The notes under the pieces were generated by a model. It was not told the DNA's origin. It was given only the letters and a program-made list of their open reading frames with translations, and searched no databases. The position numbers and the translations under genes are program-made. Positions 25,701-33,733 of a stretch of DNA of 64,000 nucleotides are shown piece by piece (the first letter of the stretch is position 1; every line of letters starts with the position of its first letter). The stretch is from the NCBI GenBank assembly GCA_963731035.1, contig CAVSUY010000018.1:154539-218538 (forward strand), given 5' to 3'. The DNA comes from JAANXG01 sp963731035. Its GTDB lineage: Bacteria > Pseudomonadota > Gammaproteobacteria > Arenicellales > JAANXG01.

Positions 25701-26240
25701 CAGGTGTATTGCCGGGACGAGCTCGAGAGCGTCACCGACCAGATCGTGTGGGCCACGGCGGGCCGGGACCTGATCGAGGCACACAGGTCCCAGGACTGTT
25801 CAGTGCAGACCGTCGATATCATCGAGCTCATCAAGCAGTACCACCGGGGCGAGCTCGACAGCCCTCCCGCCGTGCCCTTGAACGAGGTAGACGAAATCCT
25901 GGTGATGGGTTCCAGCCGCCTGTTGAAGGGCATGCAGTCCGCCATGAATACGGACTTCACCGGTATCTTCCGCGACGACATCGTCGTAAACGGCACCGTC
26001 GGCAGCCCCATGCAATGCATGCTGAAGGGGGTTTGCGCGCAGTGCCTGCAATGGCAGATCGATCCCGAGACCGGGGAGCGCACCAAGGCGGTGTTCTCCT
26101 GCGCCATGCAGGATCAGCCCCTGATGTGGATAGACGTGGACAACCTCGTGGCCCGCCAGTCCCAGAATCGGGTGCAGGAGCACCTGGCCAACCTGTGGGT
26201 GGACCACGTGCTCAGCCAGCCGGAATCCGGTAAACCCTAG
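22770..26240 (+). CDS. GltD/NfnB-like plus PyrK/NfnA-like fused iron-sulfur flavoprotein
   Basis: The protein has 1156 residues. An N-terminal helical extension (1-230) of no known family is followed by a GltD-type 4Fe-4S domain: YCVYCHKNAGDFC (Cys239, 242, 249), GCPLDEKI, and CNDCMKGC near 317-324. Two nucleotide-binding turns follow, GMGPAG (about 383) and GGGLTA (about 551). From about 835 there is a ferredoxin-reductase-like domain (NFQPGQFFRLQ, VAGTWGAAVMLG) ending in a 2Fe-2S-type cluster site, CMLKGVCAQC (Cys1083, 1089, 1092) plus a later Cys. This is the set found on the two subunits of NfnAB/SudAB or GltD/PyrK, here on one chain, so NAD(P)H-dependent electron transfer, possibly with ferredoxin, is likely. 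It follows YciA by 70 bases. Confidence 0.82.
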   Translation: MTSISDHLDFRDLQTLSGLEALDKAFLDALHENDADLHARLTAYRRGATLAATELSELLIAVAPCLQDFLGARFDIEDALSRQRAAVRELDAITIFKDEFVKKRTKRFKPDAERSFSELNYWLSSQIGRRDGVDRELAVARFAVELLRDEGNEEPVDRLTEWCIRAREDVEGQTLIRGWTSFKLPQPVDHARLVPFARRDGEEHEYFESASGRFRQRDGFRLTDPRMSLREVVNEINYCVYCHKNAGDFCSIGFPEKKKQPELGLKVDPLGVTLTGCPLDEKISEMHTLKRDGHSLAALAVAMVDNPMIPATGHRICNDCMKGCIYQKQDPVNIPQIETRVLTDVLALPWGVEIYDLLTRWNPLRTPQHIMQPHNGKRVLIAGMGPAGFTMAHHLTMAGCAVVGIDGLKIEPLPDKLVNEPVRDYTSLCEELDERIMAGFGGVAEYGITVRWDKNFLKLIYLTLARRPTFQVFGGVRFGGTITLDDAWGLGFDHVCAANGAGYPRVINIGNSLARGMRQANDFLMALQLTGAAKEDSLANLQIRLPAVVIGGGLTAIDTATEVQAYYIKQVEKVLVHYEALVEAYGENHILRPLDEESRDILREFLEHGRAVRAERREADKRKREPDFISLIRGWGGVSILYRRSINESPAYQRNHEEIIKALEEGIYYVEGMDPVRADLDRYDHVEALVCRPRNKKQGRWIASGKEVSFPARAILVAAGTFPNTIYEHEHPGTFRIENNHFAAHVEHSHALQPVRVAEHCKAPEFGPFTSYLQDNRIVSFLGDAHPVFNGSVVKAIASSARSYPEILKALKETPEPGVDLDTFQEQVHHNLDVRVESLDTGHPAVIELRVKAPLAARNFQPGQFFRLQMLETASDKVLDTRLQVPLQTISGAGVDGDIVRLFLLRWGANARLVQRLRPGDPLVLMGPSGSPTPVHRNKTVLVVAGTWGAAVMLGLGKRMREHDNRVLYIGAFGDPGQVYCRDELESVTDQIVWATAGRDLIEAHRSQDCSVQTVDIIELIKQYHRGELDSPPAVPLNEVDEILVMGSSRLLKGMQSAMNTDFTGIFRDDIVVNGTVGSPMQCMLKGVCAQCLQWQIDPETGERTKAVFSCAMQDQPLMWIDVDNLVARQSQNRVQEHLANLWVDHVLSQPESGKP

Positions 26241-26245
26241 GAGCC

Positions 26246-26272
26246 TGTCGGCATGGAAAGCCGACCTACAGC
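26246..26272. repeat. Short hairpin (REP-like) after the flavoprotein gene
   Basis: CTGTCGGCATGGAAAGCCGA then CCTACAG forms a GTCGGC/GCCGAC stem between convergent genes. There is no T-run, so it is a REP-like unit rather than a classic terminator. Confidence 0.4.
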
Positions 26273-26901
26273 TGCGAACCGTCCCTCGCGTCGGCGGTCA
26301 TGGCGCTGATCTGTCGATCCTGCGTGCGGGACAAAACCAGCAGCGCGAGGCAGGCGCCGATCAGGGCAAAGAACATATCCGACTGCGTATCGAAGGGATC
26401 GCCCTGCGTCGCCAGAAAGGCGTCGGCGTCCTGCCCCAGTGCCAGCGCCGACCACCATTCCACCAGCTCGTAGAACGCGCTCACGGCCAGGGCAACGCAG
26501 ACGGACAGGAACGCGGTCATACCCCGGCTGCTCAGGTAGCGTTCCCTCAACAGAATCTCGCGTGCGATCAGCACGGGAACGAACCCCTGCATGAAGTGGC
26601 CGATCTTGTCGTACGGATTCCTGCTCAGTCCGAACGCCTCTTCCATCCAGAATCCGAGCGGAACCCGGGCGTAGGTGTACGCGCCGCCGATAATCAGCAC
26701 CAGCGCGTGAACGCAGATCAGAACGTAAAGCAAGCTGGTGAGCGGAAACCGCCGGTACGTTGCGATCAAGATGGGAGCGGCGATGAAAACCGGCGCCACC
26801 TCCAGTATCCAGGTGCCGCGGTCGTAGGGATCCCATCCCGAAAGAACGAGCGCCAGCAGGACCAGCATCGCCAGGCCGGCGATCAGCCAATCCTTGGTCA
26901 T
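26266..26901 (-). CDS. DUF2238 membrane protein (YjdF-like)
   Basis: A 211-residue integral membrane protein with about six helices. It carries family features NPYDKIGHFMQGFVPVLIARE and AFYELVEWWSALALG, then DTQSDM. The function is unknown. The start codon overlaps the stop of the upstream gamma-glutamylcyclotransferase gene (ATGA, 26898-26901). Confidence 0.82.
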   Translation of the reverse strand: MTKDWLIAGLAMLVLLALVLSGWDPYDRGTWILEVAPVFIAAPILIATYRRFPLTSLLYVLICVHALVLIIGGAYTYARVPLGFWMEEAFGLSRNPYDKIGHFMQGFVPVLIAREILLRERYLSSRGMTAFLSVCVALAVSAFYELVEWWSALALGQDADAFLATQGDPFDTQSDMFFALIGACLALLVLSRTQDRQISAMTADARDGSQL

Positions 26902-27413
26902 GACGCCGCCGCGTCCCCGTGCACGCGTCTTTCCGCCTGCTCCCGGGTCTTGTCACGGTCTTCGAACGTCGGCACGTTCTCGATCATTCGCACATAGTGC
27001 TCGGGAAGGCCGTGCTCGCGGGCCCCGATGAGGACATGGTCCCGGTACCAGTCGTAAGGCACATACGTCACATCCACGATGAGCGCGTAGTACGTCATCG
27101 CTGTCACCACGTCGCCACGATTGGGCAGCCACAAATCGACCTGCTTCGTGCCGTAGCCGCGTCCGAGGCCCTCGAAGCCGTCGAGGACCGGCTTGTGTGC
27201 CCAGTCCATGCTGTAAAGAACGCCGTATACGACCTCGTCGCCCTCCGCCACCGGGATGTCGCACTTGCCCGAGCCGTCTCCGCCTTTCTTGTGCCACGCC
27301 AGCCGGTGACCGCTCAACCTCGCCGCCTCGATCGGCCGGGCGCTGGGAACCCGACGCCTCAGCCGCCGGCTGGACATGTTGGATCCGTACGCGAAGTAGT
27401 AGAGCTCGTCCAT
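26898..27413 (-). CDS. Gamma-glutamylcyclotransferase-like protein
   Basis: A 171-residue protein from ATG 27413 (MDELYYFAYGSNMSSRRL). The frame is open upstream, but this start matches the family's beginning. The YFAYGSNM loop and the GVLYSMDW and LDGFEGLGRGY segments fit the GGCT fold, where a Glu acts as general acid/base. It may release 5-oxoproline from gamma-glutamyl compounds. It is coupled to the YjdF-like gene, and divergent from the ABC exporter operon. Confidence 0.82.
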   Translation of the reverse strand: MDELYYFAYGSNMSSRRLRRRVPSARPIEAARLSGHRLAWHKKGGDGSGKCDIPVAEGDEVVYGVLYSMDWAHKPVLDGFEGLGRGYGTKQVDLWLPNRGDVVTAMTYYALIVDVTYVPYDWYRDHVLIGAREHGLPEHYVRMIENVPTFEDRDKTREQAERRVHGDAAAS

Positions 27414-27550
27414 ATCACGGCGCATTATACCGGCGTTGGTCTGTCGCTTGATGCAGATCAATCCCGGCCGGCACCGATAGCGATAGGTTTCACTCTCCAC
27501 CCCTCCGGACCGCTGGTCCCGTACGGGACTGGAACATCCGCGGGACAGCC

Positions 27551-28288
<738 letters not shown>

Positions 28289-28292
28289 GCAC

Positions 28293-30656
28293 ATGACGCC
28301 GCTCAACCGCAAGCTGACCCGTGACTTGTGGCACATCAGAGCCCAGGTCCTGGCCATCGCGCTGGTGATGGCCTCGGGCGTGGCGGTGCTGGTAATGTCA
28401 CTCACCAACATCGAGGCGCTGAGCGAGTCGGCGGCCGCGTACTATGAGCGCTACCGCTTCGCCGATGTGTTTGCCGACGTGAAGCGCGCACCGGAGCGGA
28501 TTGCGGAGCGCGTCGCCCGTATTCCGGGCGTCCAGTCGGTGGAAACACGCGTCGTCGAATCCGCGATCCTCGATATCCAGGGTTTTGACGAGCCGGTGGT
28601 CGGCCGGCTGGTGTCGGTACCCGACGACGGCCAGCCGGTATTGAATCGCCTGGTGATCCGCTCCGGCCGCTTTCCCGCGCCTGCGTCCAGCGACCAAGTG
28701 CTGCTCTCGGAGCCTTTCGCCGAGGCCCATGGGCTCGATATCGGCGACAAGCTCCACGCCGTCATCAACGGCAACTGGCGCGAACTGCGCGTGGTGGGCA
28801 CGGCGTTGTCCCCCGAATACGTCTACACCCTGGGACCCGGGGCCCTGATGCCGGACGACAAGCGCTTCGGCATTATCTGGATGGGACGCAAGGCGCTGGG
28901 GACAGCCTTCGATCTCGACGGCGCCTTCAACAGTATCAGTCTGCGGGCGCTGCGCGGCGCCGACCAGCAGCGGATCATCGACCGACTGGACCACCTGCTG
29001 GCGGCCTACGGCGGCATCGGCGCCTACGATCGCAGCGATCAGATCTCGAACTGGTTCCTGAGCAGCGAGATCCGCCAGCTCGAAACCATGTCCACCATCC
29101 TCCCGACCATCTTCCTGGCGGTGGCCGCGTTCCTGACCAACATGGTGCTGGCCCGGCTGATCGCCGTGGAACGCTCGGAGATCGGTTTGCTCAAAGCTTT
29201 CGGCTACAACCGCTTCGAGATCGGCTGGCACTATATCAAGCTGACCCTGGCCATCGGCCTCGTCGGGGTATTGATCGGCGGCGTGCTGGGATTCTGGCTT
29301 GGCCTGCACAACACCCGGACCTACATGGAGTTCTACCGGCTGCCGTTCCTGGTGTTCCGGCCGAGCATGAAGCCCTTTCTCATCGCCACCCTGGTGAGTC
29401 TCGGCGCGGCCCTGATCGGCACTTTGTCCGCCGTGCGCCGAGCCGTGCGCCTGGCGCCCGCCGAGTCCATGCGCCCGCCCGCTCCGCCAACCTTTACCAA
29501 GACCCGGCTGGCGGACAAGTGGCCGTTCCGGCGGCTGGATCAGCCCACCCACGTCATCCTCCGCCAGATCCTGCGCTGGCCGCTGCGTTCGCTGCTGACC
29601 AGTACCGGGATCGGGATGGCGGTGGCGGTGCTCATCACTTCGCTGCACTGGATCGACGCCATCAATCACATGGCGGACGTCTACTTCGTGCAGGCACAGC
29701 GCCAGGACATCAGCGTGGGTCTTTCCGAGGTACGGTCGACCGAAGCGCTCAATGGATTCAAGCACCTGCCCGGGGTCATGGCGACTGAAGGCCAGCGGGC
29801 GGTGGCGGTCCGCTTTCGGCACGGCTCGAATGAGCACCGCGGCAGCATCCTGGGGGTCCCGGCGCACCAGCGTCTGCAGCTCGTCTACGACGCCGACGGC
29901 CGGCAGGTCGACATGCCGCCACGCGGGCTGGTGCTGTCGACCATGCTGGCGCAGATACTAGGCGTCAACCCGGGCGAGACGGTCACCGTCGAGGTGCTCG
30001 AAGGGAGGCGGCCGGTCCTCGAGATTCCCGTGGTGGAAACCTTTGAGACCTACATCGGCACCCCGGCATACATGAACATCCGGGCGCTGAACAACGTCAT
30101 GCGTGAGGCGCCCTCCGTATCGGCGGTGCACCTGCGAGTGGATCCGACCCAGCAGGCGAAACTGTTCAGCGCGCTCAAGAAGACGCCCGAGACTGCGTCA
30201 CTGAACATCAAGCAAGCGGCCCTCGACACCTTCTATGACACGCTGGCGGAATCGCTTTATATCTTCATCACCTTCTTCGTAAGCTTCGCCGGGGTGCTGG
30301 CATTCGGCGTCACCTACAATTCCGCCCGCATCGCTCTGTCCGAGCGCGGGCGCGAGCTGGCGACACTGAGGGTGCTCGGCTTCTCGCGGGCCGAAATCTC
30401 CTACATCCTGCTCGGCGAGACCGCCGTGTTGACGCTGGTGGCGCTGCCGCTGGGCTGCGCCATCGGATTCGGGCTCGCGAACCTGATTACAAAGCAATTC
30501 GTTACCGAGTTGTACCGCGTGCCGATGGTCATAGAATTGTCCACTTTCGGCTGGGCGATCGTTACCGGTGTAACGGCGGCGGCCATTTCGGCCATCGTCG
30601 TACGCCGGCGGCTCGATCGGCTCGATTTGATTGGTGTGCTGAAAACCCGGGAGTAA
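28293..30656 (+). CDS. ABC transporter permease, double FtsX-domain
   Basis: A 787-residue membrane protein: helix 1 at about 17-37, a large periplasmic MacB-PCD-like domain, FtsX helices around 265-390, a second periplasmic domain and three C-terminal helices (LYIFITFFVSFAGVLAFG; LGETAVLTLVALPLG; FGWAIVTGVTAAAIS). It has the duplicated FtsX architecture of the 800-residue permeases that form homodimers or pseudo-dimers. It works with the flanking ATPase and HlyD-like adaptor. Confidence 0.9.
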   Translation: MTPLNRKLTRDLWHIRAQVLAIALVMASGVAVLVMSLTNIEALSESAAAYYERYRFADVFADVKRAPERIAERVARIPGVQSVETRVVESAILDIQGFDEPVVGRLVSVPDDGQPVLNRLVIRSGRFPAPASSDQVLLSEPFAEAHGLDIGDKLHAVINGNWRELRVVGTALSPEYVYTLGPGALMPDDKRFGIIWMGRKALGTAFDLDGAFNSISLRALRGADQQRIIDRLDHLLAAYGGIGAYDRSDQISNWFLSSEIRQLETMSTILPTIFLAVAAFLTNMVLARLIAVERSEIGLLKAFGYNRFEIGWHYIKLTLAIGLVGVLIGGVLGFWLGLHNTRTYMEFYRLPFLVFRPSMKPFLIATLVSLGAALIGTLSAVRRAVRLAPAESMRPPAPPTFTKTRLADKWPFRRLDQPTHVILRQILRWPLRSLLTSTGIGMAVAVLITSLHWIDAINHMADVYFVQAQRQDISVGLSEVRSTEALNGFKHLPGVMATEGQRAVAVRFRHGSNEHRGSILGVPAHQRLQLVYDADGRQVDMPPRGLVLSTMLAQILGVNPGETVTVEVLEGRRPVLEIPVVETFETYIGTPAYMNIRALNNVMREAPSVSAVHLRVDPTQQAKLFSALKKTPETASLNIKQAALDTFYDTLAESLYIFITFFVSFAGVLAFGVTYNSARIALSERGRELATLRVLGFSRAEISYILLGETAVLTLVALPLGCAIGFGLANLITKQFVTELYRVPMVIELSTFGWAIVTGVTAAAISAIVVRRRLDRLDLIGVLKTRE

Positions 30657-30664
30657 CAGTTGGT

Positions 30665-31882
30665 ATGAGTCCTGTCACGAAACGCCGTATCCTGTTCTGG
30701 TCGCCCTTTGCGGTGCTGCTGGCGGCCGCCCTGATCTGGCTGTTCCGGCCGCAGCCCGTACCGGTGGATATGGCCACGGTCGAGCGCGGCGCGATGCAAG
30801 TCACCGTGGACGAGGAAGGCGAGACGCGGATCCGGAACGTCTTCGTGGTGTCCGCGCCGGTCGCCGGCGTCAAGGAACGCATCACCTACAAGGTGGGCGA
30901 CCCGGTGGTCGCCAACGACACGGTCATCACCACCATCGTACCCACCGACCCGGAGTTCCTCGATCCCCGCAGCGAGATGCAGGCCCAGGCCACCGTGAAG
31001 GGCGCCGAGGCCGCGCTCGAGCTGGCCAGGGCCGACGTCCGGAGAGCAAAGGCGGAGTTCGAGTACGCCCTGTCGGAACTGGAGCGCTCCCGCCGCCTGG
31101 CGAAGTCCGGCAACATCTCCGAAAGCGCCCTGGATAAGTCGCAGCGCGAGGTCGAGACCCGCCGCGCCGCGCTCGAGGAATCCCAGGCCCAGATCGGCGT
31201 CAGGCAATACGAGCTCGAGCACGCCCGCGCCGCCCTGGTGCCGCCCAGCCAGAACCGGGTCGACCGCAAGGGCTGTGACTGCGTCAACGTCTACTCTCCC
31301 GTCAGCGGCCGCATTCTGCGCATCCTCGCCGAAAGCGAGAACGTCGTTCACGCGGGCACCGAGCTGGTAGAGATCGGCGACCCCGCCGACCTGGAAATCG
31401 TCGTAGACCTGCTGTCCACGGACGCCGTGAAGGTGAAATCCGGACAGCAAGTCATCATAGACGACTGGGGTGGCGCGGAACCGCTGTCCGGCGTGGTGCG
31501 CCGGGTCGAGCCCTACGGTTTCACCAAGGTCTCCGCCTTGGGGATCGAGGAACAGCGCGTCAACGTCATCGTCGACATCAATACCCCCCACGAGGAATGG
31601 AAGAACCTAGGCCACGGCTACCGCGTCGAGAGCCGCATCATTCTCTGGCAATCCAACGACGCCCTGAAAGTCCCCTTGAGCGCCCTGTTCCGCCAGGGCG
31701 ACGACTGGGCCGTGTTCAAGATCGAGGACGGAACCGCCCACAGCCAGATCGTCAAGGTCGGCCGCGGCAACGGCATTCAGGCCGAAGTGCTGGATGGTCT
31801 CAAGAAGGGAGACGAGATCGTCGTGCATCCCAGCGGGCGCGTCAGTGAAGGGACGGAGGTGGTGCAGCGGACGACGAGTTGA
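30665..31882 (+). CDS. HlyD/RND-type periplasmic adaptor protein
   Basis: A 405-residue protein with an N-terminal membrane anchor (about 9-25), a lipoyl half (VDEEGETRIRNVFVVSAPVAG), a coiled-coil hairpin (about 110-180, rich in Ala/Glu/Arg) and the return lipoyl half (VYSPVSGRILRIL), then beta-barrel and membrane-proximal regions. It would link the ABC/FtsX pump to the outer membrane or its substrate. It is last of the three-gene operon. The CDC motif before the second lipoyl half is unusual. Confidence 0.9.
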   Translation: MSPVTKRRILFWSPFAVLLAAALIWLFRPQPVPVDMATVERGAMQVTVDEEGETRIRNVFVVSAPVAGVKERITYKVGDPVVANDTVITTIVPTDPEFLDPRSEMQAQATVKGAEAALELARADVRRAKAEFEYALSELERSRRLAKSGNISESALDKSQREVETRRAALEESQAQIGVRQYELEHARAALVPPSQNRVDRKGCDCVNVYSPVSGRILRILAESENVVHAGTELVEIGDPADLEIVVDLLSTDAVKVKSGQQVIIDDWGGAEPLSGVVRRVEPYGFTKVSALGIEEQRVNVIVDINTPHEEWKNLGHGYRVESRIILWQSNDALKVPLSALFRQGDDWAVFKIEDGTAHSQIVKVGRGNGIQAEVLDGLKKGDEIVVHPSGRVSEGTEVVQRTTS

Positions 31883-32590
31883 GAGGACATCTTCCGACGT
31901 GACCCCCCTCTCACTCTGAGGACACAACACGCTACACCTGAGTTGCCCGAAACCATCTCTCTCTCACGCGCGCGGGGAAGGCGGAGGTGAGGATGTCATC
32001 ACAGACGGCCGGGAAAGCCGAAGCAGGGCAGACCCGTGTCGCCACGATCGCCGCGGCCCGGAACGCACGTTGCTCTACCAGTTCGTCGCGGAGCACTACC
32101 CCCGATTCCCCGAGCTGTCAGCGGATCAGGGTCGCTCGCTGCCGGACTACGCGCACCGTGAGTTCGACGAATTCCTCAAGTGTGGTATCTTGAAGCACGG
32201 CTTCCTGGCTTGAAAAGGGCTGCGCTTCAGCGGTTCGGGGGTGCTCACCACCGCCACACATCTCCTGTCCCATCTCGTTGATGCGTCGGCTACTTGAGGA
32301 AGGTTCATTGGCCTCGGATGACGTGACGTTGCTGCACGAATTTCGCGGCCTCAGAAATCAGGCTACAGACCTGTAGGACCTTGGGCCAACTCTTGATGCC
32401 GCGAAGAGTTATATACACCCATGTGTGAGAATACAGGAAACACCCAATGACTTGGCAGAGTTCCGCACCTAACGTAAATCGTGTACAGATCGCGGTTTTC
32501 GTGTCTGTTCGGCGCGCTATGCGCATGAGAACCGTGGTCCGTCCCCGATTGTGCGTCCACTGACCCTTCTATGTCTGCGGATATTGTGCA
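31883..32590. other. Intergenic region between exporter operon and SbcD-like gene
   Basis: The region holds one recognisable feature, the IS91-type transposase remnant at 32031-32213. The rest, especially 32214-32590, shows no gene I can support; the short frames there lack any family pattern. The last 250 bases are less GC-rich than the exporter genes, suggesting the edge of acquired DNA. Confidence 0.5.
32031..32213 (+). pseudogene. IS91-family transposase, N-terminal fragment
   Basis: Reading in frame from about 32058 gives PERTLLYQFVAEHYPRFPEL, then QGRSLPDYAHREFDEFLK and CGILKHGFLA before a TGA at 32211. This is the opening (before the zinc-binding region) of IS91-type Y1 transposases. 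There is no start codon in good context, and the zinc-ribbon and catalytic parts are absent, so only a scar of the element remains. Confidence 0.7.
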
Positions 32591-33733
32591 ATGACCCTGA
32601 AGTTTATCCATACATCGGACTGGCAGATCGGCAAAGTATTTCGCTTTGTCGATGATGGAACAATGGGCCTGCTTCAGGAGGCGCGCCTCGCCGCAATAGC
32701 CCGGCTCGGTGAACTGGCGGTTGCGCACGGTGCCCGTCATGTTCTGGTCGCCGGGGATGTCTACGATATGGAGGCATTGTCTCCCCGTTCCCTAAATCAG
32801 CCCATGGAACGCATGCGGAAATTCGAGAAGGTGACATGGCACCTGCTGCCCGGAAACCATGACCCGAATAGACCGAACGGCCTCTGGGACCAGCTCTTGC
32901 GACGGGGCGCACCGGACAATGTGATCGTTCACGTTTCGACCGAGTCGCGGATTTTCGAAAGCGACGGCTTCGCTGTGCTTGCGGCACCACTCCAGTATCG
33001 TCGCACGCTTCAGGACCCAACGGCTTACATGGATGAAGCAGCTACTCCGCAAGGGACTATCCGAATAGGGCTCGCGCATGGCACGGTTACGGGGTTTGGT
33101 TCCGATGATAAGGATGTTCCGAACTACATCAGCCCGGACAGGCCGATCGCTGCGGGGCTTGCATACCTGGCGCTGGGAGACTGGCACGGACAGAAGAAGA
33201 TCAACGACAAAGTCTGGTACAGCGGCACACACGAGACCGATGCGTTTGATGTCGATGGCGGCGGGCAGGCGCTACTCGTCGAAATCGAAAGCGCTGGTGC
33301 GATCCCGGTTGTTAAACCGGTCGAGACGGGTCACTACCGGTGGGTGACATTACGCGAGCGGGTCAACAACCGAGAAGATATTGATGCACTGGCCAGCACG
33401 CTTCGCAGTAGCGGCGATGATTTGAATCGGATTCTGGTGCGCCTTTTCGCCGAAGGCGCTGTTTCGCTTCGGGATCGGCAGCATTTTGAGGAGCAAATAG
33501 TGGAACAGGTTTCCGCCGCCTTCTGTTATCTCCGGGTCGATGATACCCGGCTCTTCCCGAGCCCGAGCGAAGAGGACCTTGATCAGATCGACCGGGGCGG
33601 GTTTGTGCGAACCGCCGCCGATGTCCTGAAGCAGAAATCCGAATGCATGGGCGATCCCGAGCACGAGATCGCCGCGCTGGCACTCCAGCGGCTGTACGTA
33701 GAGCACATGAAATTGCAGACGAGGAGCCAATGA
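32591..33733 (+). CDS. SbcD/Mre11-like DNA repair exonuclease subunit
   Basis: A 380-residue calcineurin-type phosphoesterase. The metal motifs are HTSDWQIGK (Gln where classical SbcD has His, as in a known YhaO-type subfamily), VAGDVYD, LPGNHDP, GLAHG and LALGDWHG. It is expected to be an Mn-dependent nuclease partner of the SMC-like ATPase encoded next, with which it overlaps by 4 bases (ATGA). Base composition is lower in GC than neighbours, and an IS91 scar lies upstream, so the pair may be acquired. Confidence 0.85.
   Translation: MTLKFIHTSDWQIGKVFRFVDDGTMGLLQEARLAAIARLGELAVAHGARHVLVAGDVYDMEALSPRSLNQPMERMRKFEKVTWHLLPGNHDPNRPNGLWDQLLRRGAPDNVIVHVSTESRIFESDGFAVLAAPLQYRRTLQDPTAYMDEAATPQGTIRIGLAHGTVTGFGSDDKDVPNYISPDRPIAAGLAYLALGDWHGQKKINDKVWYSGTHETDAFDVDGGGQALLVEIESAGAIPVVKPVETGHYRWVTLRERVNNREDIDALASTLRSSGDDLNRILVRLFAEGAVSLRDRQHFEEQIVEQVSAAFCYLRVDDTRLFPSPSEEDLDQIDRGGFVRTAADVLKQKSECMGDPEHEIAALALQRLYVEHMKLQTRSQ

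Noticed and set aside
31987..32193. A 68-residue forward frame after the exporter operon
   Set aside because: The transposase-like peptide is in another frame of the same bases. This one is Ser/Thr/Arg-rich chance sequence.
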